Notes under the pieces: model-generated
Databases searched by the model: none
Told to the model about the DNA's origin: nothing
Seen by the model: the letters and a program-made list of their open reading frames with translations, nothing else
Part shown: in pieces, positions 1-5,154 of the stretch
Layout: every line of letters starts with the position of its first letter
How positions within the stretch are numbered: the first letter of the stretch is position 1
Assembly (NCBI GenBank): GCA_003648455.1
Contig: QMPG01000261.1
Location: 1-5,154 of the forward strand
DNA: 5,154 nucleotides
Direction of reading: 5' to 3'
Source: Bacteroidota bacterium
Lineage (GTDB): Bacteria > Bacteroidota > Bacteroidia > Bacteroidales > B39-G9
Made by a program: the position numbers and the translations under genes

Positions 1-157
1 ACCTAAAATTCTTCTAAATAACCCGTTATTAATTCATAATTTTATTCACAAATCTTATTCATTTCTGAATTTCTGTGTTTTATATTTTATATCGAACTCA
101 GGTTATTAGTAATGTTTGAAATTACATATTTGGGCTTAACCCGAAAAATTCATAATC
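1..157. other. gene-free AT-rich flank
   Basis: No convincing coding frame is visible here on either strand. A small palindrome, AATAA-CCCG-TTATT, lies at 17-30. Near the right end TTAACCCG (136-143) is the inverted counterpart of CGGGTTAA at 331-338 and probably marks the outer end of the neighbouring repeat. Nothing else can be supported, and a gene entering from beyond the left edge cannot be excluded. Confidence 0.5.
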
Positions 158-338
158 TTTCTACGCTTAAGAATTACCAACAAATTCGGTGTTTTTAAAA
201 CCCCAAATTTGGGTGCTTCTAATGCGGGGTTTACTTGCGTGAGCTCACCGCCAGCCGGCGGTTCGGTTTCCGCTTTATTTTCCACTATCCATCGCTAATT
301 TATGCAATTCACTTCGTTTTTGCATGAAAGCGGGTTAA
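136..338 (-). repeat. structured intergenic repeat, left copy
   Basis: This stretch matches the reverse complement of 5002-5150 in the same block order. The exact blocks are TTTCTACG (158-165), ACCAACAAATT (176-186), AACCCCAAATTTGGGT (199-214), CCACTATC (282-289) and AAAGCGGGTTAA (327-338). The core homology is 158-338. TTAACCCG at 136-143 mirrors CGGGTTAA at 331-338, which suggests short terminal inverted repeats and an element of about 203 bp. Internally, CCGCTTT (270-276) can pair with AAAGCGG (327-333) and encloses a hairpin (299-328). Compared with the right copy it carries an extra GC-rich segment at 233-269. No open frame or transposase is present, so it resembles a MITE or REP-like element. 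Strand is given as minus because it lies downstream of the minus-strand permease gene in the same sense as the right copy lies to the TPR gene. Family membership is unknown. Confidence 0.8.
299..328. other. hairpin inside left repeat copy
   Basis: TTTATGCAA (299-307) can pair with TTGCATGAA (320-328): nine pairs including one T·G, around a 12-nt loop. The matching hairpin in the right copy (5015-5044) has the same stem and loop length. One G-C pair here is replaced there by A-T, changing both partners. This supports selection on the folded form as DNA or RNA. Confidence 0.65.
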
Positions 339-360
339 AAAGAACCAAAATAAATTTTAA

Positions 361-386
361 ATAACGAAGTATAGGAATTTCGCTAT
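361..386 (-). terminator. possible terminator after the permease gene
   Basis: Read on the minus strand, ATAGCGAA (386-379) can pair with TTCGTTAT (368-361): eight pairs with one G·U and a 10-nt loop. A T-rich but interrupted stretch follows. It lies about 45 bp past the permease stop codon, a natural place to end the operon. The stem is AT-rich and there is no clean U-run, so the call is tentative. Confidence 0.35.
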
Positions 387-430
387 CGCTCAACTTTATG
401 AACATTAAACTTTACAAACTTTTAACTTTC

Positions 431-1657
431 CTACACTTGCCTTGCGTCTAAAACATCGCGTAAGCTGTTGCCAACTATGGTAAAAGCTAAAACTAACAAC
501 ATTATTGCAAGTCCGGGTATTATTGCTAAATATGCTAAATCAACAATAATATAGCCATAATGTTCTTTTATCATTGTTCCCCATGAAGGGACAGGAGGTT
601 GAACACCAATCCCTAAGAAACTCAATCCAGCTTCAATTAATATTGCAGAAGCAAAATTTGCAGCAGAAATAACAATAACAGGACTTAAAACATTTGGAAT
701 AATATGCTTTCTGATAATTCTTGAATTACTATAACCTAAAGCTTTACCAGCTTCAATAAATTCTTTTTCTTTAAGGCTCATAACCTGACCGCGCACAACT
801 CTTGCTACCTCAACCCACATTGTAAGACCAACGGCAATAAATATTTGCCAAAAGCCTTTGCCCAAAGCCATTGTTATTGCTATTACAAGTAATAAGGTTG
901 GGATAGACCAAATCACATTTATAAACCACATTATAATATCGTCGGCAACACCTCTGTAATAGCCTGCAATTGCTCCAAGAGTAATGCCAATTATTAAAGA
1001 AATTAAAATTGAAATAAAACCTACCGATATCGAAACTCTTGTTCCTAATAATAGTCTGCTCAGTAAATCTCTGCCAAATCGGTCGGTTCCTAAAATAAAT
1101 TTTCTTTCAATTATATTGTTTGCTAGTATTTCATGTTTAAGTTTTTTTATTTTTTCAATATGTTTGTTATTGTCTATATCATAAAAGGTAATCTCATTAT
1201 TATTAAATGATATAGGTTTGCTTAGCGATAACGAGTACAAAATATCTGCCAGATTAATATTTTTTATGATTTTAACATCACCCTTAACATCATTATATTC
1301 CTCAACAGATATATTATTGTCTTTAAATTCAAAATTATTAATTGGTATTTGATAATATTGGTTTTGTTCGCCCCAAAGAATTTTCCCAAATAGATTTCTT
1401 TTTTTTACTCTCTCATTTTTTTTTACAAGTAGCATTTTTACTTTAAAACCAGGTTTTTTTGTGCTTATTTCTAAAAATTGTTCGTTGCAGAATGGGGTTT
1501 TGTCGGGAGTAATTAAATAACCGAGCATTGCAATAAGTATGACAATAACAATTACCGACAAACTTATTAAGGCAAGTTTATTTTTAATGAATTTTTTAAG
1601 AATAATTAATTCAATTGAACTGCTTTTTTTTATTTTTTTAGTTTTCTTTCTTTCCAT
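431..1657 (-). CDS. oppC: OppC/DppC-family ABC transporter permease with enlarged periplasmic loop
   Basis: This is an inner-membrane permease subunit of a peptide/nickel-type ABC importer, 408 residues. A basic cytoplasmic N-terminus precedes the first membrane helix (about 29-49). The family signature LGTDRFGRDLLSRLLLGTR is at 189-207. Further helices follow at about 210-232, 245-265, 270-288 and 325-345, with the last at 372-395. The EAA loop that contacts the ATPase is at 301-322 (EAGKALG...HIIPN), and EAGLSFLGIGVQPP at 342-355 is also typical. Family members are usually near 300 residues. The excess is a polar, lysine- and asparagine-rich stretch of roughly 100 residues between helix 1 and the GTDRFGRD motif, expected to face the periplasm. 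The start is the first Met; the next Met (residue 44) is inside helix 1. It overlaps the upstream glycosyltransferase gene by 28 bp, implying translational coupling. No partner permease, ATPase or binding protein is present. Substrate is unknown; oppC denotes family, and dppC would fit equally. Confidence 0.9.
   Translation of the reverse strand: MERKKTKKIKKSSSIELIILKKFIKNKLALISLSVIVIVILIAMLGYLITPDKTPFCNEQFLEISTKKPGFKVKMLLVKKNERVKKRNLFGKILWGEQNQYYQIPINNFEFKDNNISVEEYNDVKGDVKIIKNINLADILYSLSLSKPISFNNNEITFYDIDNNKHIEKIKKLKHEILANNIIERKFILGTDRFGRDLLSRLLLGTRVSISVGFISILISLIIGITLGAIAGYYRGVADDIIMWFINVIWSIPTLLLVIAITMALGKGFWQIFIAVGLTMWVEVARVVRGQVMSLKEKEFIEAGKALGYSNSRIIRKHIIPNVLSPVIVISAANFASAILIEAGLSFLGIGVQPPVPSWGTMIKEHYGYIIVDLAYLAIIPGLAIMLLVLAFTIVGNSLRDVLDARQV
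1630..1657 (-). promoter_or_regulatory. 28-bp gene overlap with in-frame A AAA AAA slippery heptamer
   Basis: The permease ATG (1657-1655) lies inside the end of the glycosyltransferase gene, whose TAA stop is at 1632-1630. Just before that stop, glycosyltransferase codons read CTA AAA AAA TAA, so A AAA AAA (1639-1633) is in the X XXY YYZ register used for -1 frameshifting. The permease frame is the -1 frame. The simplest reading is stop-restart coupling. A minor glycosyltransferase-permease fusion is possible but unproven, since no stimulatory stem was identified and the region is lysine-coding and A-rich anyway. Confidence 0.4.
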
Positions 1658-2745
1658 TCAAATTTTGAGATGTTACCCATTATTGATACAAAACTAATAT
1701 AAAAAAAATATAACACTTGTAAAGGGATGAAAAAAATCATTAGTTTAATTTTATTAAAGAAATATGAGATGTTTAACAAGAAGAAAAAATCAATAATAGA
1801 TTTTACTGTAAAGATAATAATGAAATAATAAAAATATTGAAAGTTAAAAATGCTTGCAATAAGAGTAAAAAGCAAGGAGAAGTTGGTTAAAAATACAACG
1901 ATAGCTGTAAATATAATATCAAAATCATAATAAGCACGGCTTTTCGATGTCCAGCGTTTACGTTGATTAATAAATGTTTTTAAATCGGGTGATGCTTTTG
2001 TATATACTGTTGCATCCTGCGATTTTAGGAAACGAATTTTCTTGCTGTATTTTTTTTTAGTTTTTAGCATTAGAAAAACATCATCGCCTGAGGCAAACTT
2101 ATTATTTAATGCATTGTTAAATTCAAGATAAATATTTTTTTCAAAAGCAAGGTTTGCACCATTACACATTATTGCGTGATTAATATTTATTGCACCGGCT
2201 CCTGAACCAATTAAACTCAAAAATTCTAAGGATTGAAGTTTTTCAAAAATATTTTTTTCATCATCAATAATTACAGGAGAAATAATCATTTTTGGCAGAT
2301 GTTGCTCATAAAAAGAAACGATTGTTGCTAACCATTTTTTATTCATGCTACAATCGGCATCTGTTGTTATTACTAGCTTTCCTTTTGCATCTTCAATTCC
2401 TTTTTTTAGTGCAGATTTTTTGCCGGATTCATTGTTGCTTAGTTTTAATAATTTTATTTGAGGATTTTTTTCAACTCGGGTTTCTGCAATTTTCACAGTG
2501 CTGTCTGTTGAGTTATCATCAACAATAATTAGCTCAAAATTGCGATATGTTTGTTTTGTAATATTATCAATAACTGATAAAATATTCTTCTCTTCATTTC
2601 TTGTGGCAATTATTATTGAGCAATGAATTTTATTATTGTTTTGATTTTTATCAATAACAAAAGTTTTGTTCTTAATCCAGCCAATAAAAAATAATAGAAT
2701 TAAGAGAAAATAAATAAAAGCCAATATGTATAATAAGACTTGCAT
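1630..2745 (-). CDS. membrane-anchored family 2 glycosyltransferase
   Basis: This 371-residue enzyme transfers a sugar from a nucleotide-sugar donor on the cytoplasmic face of the membrane. A hydrophobic N-terminal anchor (1-22) precedes a GT-A domain. Visible motifs are IIATRNEEKNI (45-55), VDDNSTDS (75-82), GKKSALKKG (108-116), the DxD metal site in TTDADC (D129, D131), CNGANLAF (194-201), the acidic SGDD (219-222) where the catalytic base is expected, and QRKRW (261-265), matching the QxxRW motif. Three hydrophobic segments follow (about 276-300, 304-325, 333-357), then a lysine-rich tail. QxxRW plus C-terminal helices resembles processive enzymes such as cellulose or hyaluronan synthases, but acceptor and product cannot be assigned. 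The start is the first Met of the anchor; no Shine-Dalgarno is seen, but an A-rich tract lies just upstream. The gene is first of a two-gene operon and its stop lies inside the permease gene. Confidence 0.9.
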   Translation of the reverse strand: MQVLLYILAFIYFLLILLFFIGWIKNKTFVIDKNQNNNKIHCSIIIATRNEEKNILSVIDNITKQTYRNFELIIVDDNSTDSTVKIAETRVEKNPQIKLLKLSNNESGKKSALKKGIEDAKGKLVITTDADCSMNKKWLATIVSFYEQHLPKMIISPVIIDDEKNIFEKLQSLEFLSLIGSGAGAININHAIMCNGANLAFEKNIYLEFNNALNNKFASGDDVFLMLKTKKKYSKKIRFLKSQDATVYTKASPDLKTFINQRKRWTSKSRAYYDFDIIFTAIVVFLTNFSLLFTLIASIFNFQYFYYFIIIFTVKSIIDFFFLLNISYFFNKIKLMIFFIPLQVLYFFYISFVSIMGNISKFEWKERKLKK

Positions 2746-2749
2746 AAAG

Positions 2750-2782
2750 TTTGTTTTTTTTCAATACAATATAATACTTTTG
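2750..2782 (+). promoter_or_regulatory. Bacteroidota-type promoter for the TPR gene
   Basis: TTTG at 2750-2753 and TACTTTTG at 2775-2782 match the -33 TTTG and -7 TAnnTTTG elements of the primary Bacteroidota sigma factor, separated by 21 nt. Transcription would start near 2788, leaving a leader of about 95 nt before the ATG at 2883. The -33 element almost abuts the start codon of the divergent glycosyltransferase gene (2745). No exact TAnnTTTG is present on the opposite strand in this intergenic region. Confidence 0.6.
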
Positions 2783-2866
2783 GTTTTTATAGAGTTATTT
2801 AATTACGGATTTTTTTATTAATTATTTCTCAGTAACTTTATGGCTCAGGTTTTGTGATAACCCTTT

Positions 2867-2882
2867 TATTTAATTAAATAGT
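2867..2882 (+). promoter_or_regulatory. A/T-rich translation start region of the TPR gene
   Basis: The bases before the ATG are a perfect 14-nt palindrome, TATTTAATTAAATA (2867-2880), then GT. There is no Shine-Dalgarno sequence. Adenines fall at -3 and -6, as is common for efficiently translated Bacteroidota genes. This supports 2883 as the start. The palindrome may simply reflect AT-richness. Confidence 0.45.
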
Positions 2883-4862
2883 ATGCAAAAATTAAAATTA
2901 ATAATAATTTTCTTTTTATTTATTCCATTGTTATCTTTTTCTCAACTTGATATAGCTCATTATATTGGCGTTGGGCGTTATGAGTTGTTTCATGAGAATT
3001 ATACCGAAGCTATTAAACGCTTTAATGCAGTTATTAAGATAAAACCCAGTTTATACGTACCTTATTTTTATAGAGGAATAGCAAAATATTATCTTGAAGA
3101 TTTTGTTGGTGCTGATTATGATTTTAATAAATCAATTAAAATTAATCCTTATTACCCTGACGCATATCATTTTAGAGGGGTTACTCAAGACAGATTGCAT
3201 AATTATGATTTGGCTCTTCAGGACTATGAAAAAGCATTAAAATTAGATCCCACAAACCCAAATGTTTATATTAGCCGCGGAATTACTAAAATGATATTGA
3301 AAAAGTATAAAGAAGCAATCAGTGATTTTGATAATTCAATAAAATTAAAATCAACAATTCCCGGAGCATTTATTAACCGAGGAATTGTAAAACATTATCT
3401 TAAAGATTACAAAGGCGCTATTGTTGATTACACCGAGGCTATTAGCTTGAATAATTTTTCAGCTGAGGCTTATAGCCGACGAGCTTTTACAAAAAGCGAG
3501 TTAAAAGATTACGAAGCAGCTATTTGTGATTATGATTATGCTATTAAATTAGACCCTCATAATTCCTTATTATATTTTAATAGAGGAATTGTTTTTTATA
3601 AAATGAAAAAATATAATAAAGCCCTTGATGATTATAACAAAGTTATTGAGATTGACCCTGATAATGCAATAACATTTTATAACAGAGCTATTGTTGAAAC
3701 AGAAATAGGCGATTACAATAAAGCTATCGATGATTACGACAAAGTTTCAGAATTGAAGCCTCAAAATATACTTTCGTATTATAATAAGGCAGGAGTTAAA
3801 TTTGAAATGAAAGATTACAAAGGAGCTATTCGTGATTACTCAAAAGCGATTATGATTTTTCCCGATTTTGCAGTAGCTTATCTTAACAGAGCATCGGCAA
3901 AACAACAAATTAACGATATTCAGGGAGCTGTTGAGGATCATAATATTGCCATGAAAAAGATTAGTGAGTATAAAAAAAACAAAAAAGATTCTTTATTTGA
4001 GAGTTATATTGATACGAGTTCAAAGTATAGCAAAATTGTTGAATTCGACGACGATTTTAACAGCTTTAGCGGCAAAGATGTTGTTGATGGAAAAATTCAA
4101 AACAAAAAAATTGTTATTGATTTAGAACCAATATTTTCTTTAATGTATAATGATTCTTTAAAAGAAAACAGTTTTTACTATAATTATCAAACACAAGAAA
4201 TTAATAAAAATCAATCTTACACAACATTTATTATTTCAAATAAAGATAAGGATGTAGATGTTTCGTTAGTGCATTCAAAATTAGATGGTATTAAGACAGA
4301 TAAAAAAACACCCTTAAATAAAGAAATTTCATATTTATATCAGGGGATTTTAAATGGAGAGCTACAGAATTTTAATTTATCCATTACAATGTATGATAAA
4401 GCAATAAATATTAACAGGGGATTTTTATTTGCTTATTTTAACCGGGCCAACATTCGCAGTGAAATGATTGATTATATTAATTCAATTGACGATTATAATA
4501 AAGTTATTACTATTGATGGTAATGTTACAACTCTTAACACCAAAGAAAAAACTGAAAAGAAAATATATGATTTTAAAGACGTTCTAAATGACTACAATAC
4601 TGTTATTGATTTAGATCCAAAGTTTTATTATGCTTATTTTAACCGGGCAAATATTCGATGTAAATCAAAAGATTTTCTTGGTGCTGTTGATGACTATACA
4701 AAAGCAATTGAACTTGAGGAGGATTTTAAAGAAGCTTATTTTAACCGAGGTTTAACTTTAATTTATTTAAAAAAAGCAAAAAAAGGCTGTGCAGATATGA
4801 GCAAAGCCGGAGAGTTGGGAATTGAAAATGCTTATAATGTTATTAAAAGGTATTGTAATTAG
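2883..4862 (+). CDS. exported tetratricopeptide-repeat protein
   Basis: A 659-residue protein with a Sec signal peptide (1-20; lysines, hydrophobic core, likely cut in SFS|Q). No lipobox cysteine follows, so it should be periplasmic or surface-exposed rather than a lipoprotein. Ten 34-residue TPRs run in register from about 26 to 360, with recurring patterns such as NRGI, DYKGAI and KAIxLDP. A non-TPR segment at about 361-482 (polar, with an IVIDLEPIFSL stretch at 410-420) interrupts the array. TPR units resume at 484-548 and 583-645, separated by a degenerate unit (549-582) that keeps only its second helix (DVLNDYNTVIDLDP). TPR arrays are protein-binding scaffolds; partner and pathway are unknown and no catalytic motif is visible. 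The gene is alone on its strand, divergent from the glycosyltransferase operon, with its own promoter. The start fits the signal peptide. Codon use and AT-richness look like the neighbours. Confidence 0.93.
   Translation: MQKLKLIIIFFLFIPLLSFSQLDIAHYIGVGRYELFHENYTEAIKRFNAVIKIKPSLYVPYFYRGIAKYYLEDFVGADYDFNKSIKINPYYPDAYHFRGVTQDRLHNYDLALQDYEKALKLDPTNPNVYISRGITKMILKKYKEAISDFDNSIKLKSTIPGAFINRGIVKHYLKDYKGAIVDYTEAISLNNFSAEAYSRRAFTKSELKDYEAAICDYDYAIKLDPHNSLLYFNRGIVFYKMKKYNKALDDYNKVIEIDPDNAITFYNRAIVETEIGDYNKAIDDYDKVSELKPQNILSYYNKAGVKFEMKDYKGAIRDYSKAIMIFPDFAVAYLNRASAKQQINDIQGAVEDHNIAMKKISEYKKNKKDSLFESYIDTSSKYSKIVEFDDDFNSFSGKDVVDGKIQNKKIVIDLEPIFSLMYNDSLKENSFYYNYQTQEINKNQSYTTFIISNKDKDVDVSLVHSKLDGIKTDKKTPLNKEISYLYQGILNGELQNFNLSITMYDKAININRGFLFAYFNRANIRSEMIDYINSIDDYNKVITIDGNVTTLNTKEKTEKKIYDFKDVLNDYNTVIDLDPKFYYAYFNRANIRCKSKDFLGAVDDYTKAIELEEDFKEAYFNRGLTLIYLKKAKKGCADMSKAGELGIENAYNVIKRYCN
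4431..4747 (+). repeat. direct DNA repeats within the C-terminal TPR units
   Basis: GCTTATTTTAACCGGGC occurs identically at 4431-4447 and 4632-4648, and its first 14 bases GCTTATTTTAACCG recur at 4734-4747. They encode AYFNR at the start of three TPR helices. The first two copies are 201 bp (67 codons, about two units) apart and continue with near-identical bases through AYFNRANIR. Conservation at the nucleotide level suggests recent duplication or gene conversion among units. Confidence 0.6.
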
Positions 4863-4878
4863 TGAGTTCAGTTTAAAA

Positions 4879-4959
4879 AGTCAGGGTTTGAATATTTTTA
4901 CAAATCCCAACAATGTTTAAATGTTGATATTCAGTCTGTTAGAAACTCAAGCCCTGACT
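4879..4959 (+). terminator. long-range stem-loop after the TPR gene, possible terminator or structured 3' end
   Basis: AGTCAGGGTTTGA (4879-4891) can pair with TCAAGCCCTGACT (4947-4959): thirteen pairs with a single U·G, closing a 55-nt loop. Inside, CAACA (4908-4912) can pair with TGTTG (4922-4926). Seven T's (4970-4976) follow ten bases after the stem. It starts 17 bp past the TPR stop codon. The large loop and the gap before the T-run are not those of a textbook intrinsic terminator, so a structured 3' UTR or small RNA are alternatives. Confidence 0.45.
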
Positions 4960-5001
4960 ATAGAAGCCGTTTTTTTAGTTTTTATACAGGACTCATTAAT
5001 A

Positions 5002-5154
5002 TTAACCCGCTTTATTCATACAAAAATGAAATGAATTGTATGAATGTGTGATAGATAGTGGGGTGCAAAGCGGGAAACCCCGATTTAGTAATACCCAAAT
5101 TTGGGGTTAATGAAATTCCCAAATTTGTTGGTATTACTTAATCGTAGAAAATTA
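5002..5154 (+). repeat. structured intergenic repeat, right copy (cut by window edge)
   Basis: This is the inverted counterpart of 136-338. TTAACCCGCTTT (5002-5013), GATAGTGG (5054-5061), the 16-base block 5093-5108, AATTTGTTGGT (5122-5132) and CGTAGAAA (5143-5150) are the exact matches. CCCGCTTT (5006-5013) pairs perfectly with AAAGCGGG (5067-5074), enclosing a 9-bp hairpin (5015-5044). CCCAAATTTG occurs twice as a direct repeat (5094-5103 and 5118-5127). AGTAATACC (5087-5095) and GGTATTACT (5130-5138) form a perfect 9-bp inverted repeat. The GC-rich segment of the left copy is absent. The outer terminus is expected just beyond the window. It begins 139 bp after the TPR stop codon. Confidence 0.8.
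5015..5044. other. hairpin inside right repeat copy
   Basis: TTCATACAA (5015-5023) pairs perfectly with TTGTATGAA (5036-5044), nine pairs around a 12-nt loop. It is the counterpart of the hairpin at 299-328, with both partners of one pair changed together. Confidence 0.7.

Noticed and set aside
984..1184. Plus-strand open frame of 66 codons opposite the permease gene
   Set aside because: It is antisense to a well-supported permease coding region, has no recognisable motifs, and looks like a by-product of the opposite strand's codons.
2292..2528. Plus-strand open frame of 78 codons opposite the glycosyltransferase gene
   Set aside because: It is antisense to the GT-A core motifs and its leucine/phenylalanine-rich product mirrors the opposite strand's lysine and asparagine codons.
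2841..2864. Leader hairpin or riboswitch before the TPR gene
   Set aside because: Only a 4-bp GGTT/AACC pairing is visible, too weak to support a structured regulatory element.
2746..2882. Consensus promoter for the minus-strand operon
   Set aside because: No exact TAnnTTTG exists on the minus strand in this interval. The closest, TATATTG at 2773-2767, is one base short and lacks a TTTG at the proper distance, so it was not annotated.
4879..4959. Integron attC-type recombination site
   Set aside because: The stem lacks matching RYYYAAC and GTTRRRY core sites at its ends, and there is no integrase or cassette arrangement.
5094..5127. Short CRISPR-like or iteron array (CCCAAATTTG twice)
   Set aside because: Only two 10-bp copies are present, they are part of the larger repeat element, and there are no spacers, cas genes or replication gene nearby.
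136..5154. Composite transposon or genomic island bounded by the inverted repeats
   Set aside because: No transposase or integrase lies between the copies, the copies are well diverged from each other, and the genes are ordinary in composition. Independent insertion of two repeats is simpler.

Overview
The window looks like chromosomal DNA from a low-GC member of the Bacteroidota. Three things point that way. The intergenic region before the TPR gene carries a TTTG / TAnnTTTG promoter typical of that phylum. The genes have A/T-rich upstream regions and no Shine-Dalgarno sequence. The secreted TPR protein has a signal peptide ending in the common Bacteroidota form ...FSQ. Genus and species cannot be read from the sequence.

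Layout. Positions 1-157 are gene-free AT-rich DNA. Positions 136-338 hold one copy of a structured intergenic repeat. Two minus-strand genes follow, read from right to left: a membrane-anchored family 2 glycosyltransferase (1630-2745) and an OppC/DppC-type ABC transporter permease (431-1657). They overlap by 28 bp and are almost certainly co-transcribed. A 137-bp divergent intergenic region (2746-2882) separates them from a plus-strand gene (2883-4862) for an exported protein made mostly of tetratricopeptide repeats. A long-range stem-loop follows that gene (4879-4959). A second copy of the repeat, in inverted orientation, runs from 5002 to the window edge.

How the genes relate. The glycosyltransferase and permease share an operon, but no other transporter component (second permease, ATPases, binding protein) is present, so the permease must work with subunits encoded elsewhere or left of the window. 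The TPR protein is divergently transcribed and nothing in the sequence ties it to the other two genes. No transposase, integrase, CRISPR array, toxin-antitoxin pair or RNA gene of a known family was seen.

The most unusual content is non-coding. The two repeat copies share several exact blocks in inverted orientation. They conserve a nested stem design that includes a paired (compensatory) base change, and each lies on the 3' side of a gene in the same sense. The other notable site is a slippery A AAA AAA heptamer immediately before the glycosyltransferase stop codon. It lies in exactly the register from which a -1 shift would continue into the permease frame.
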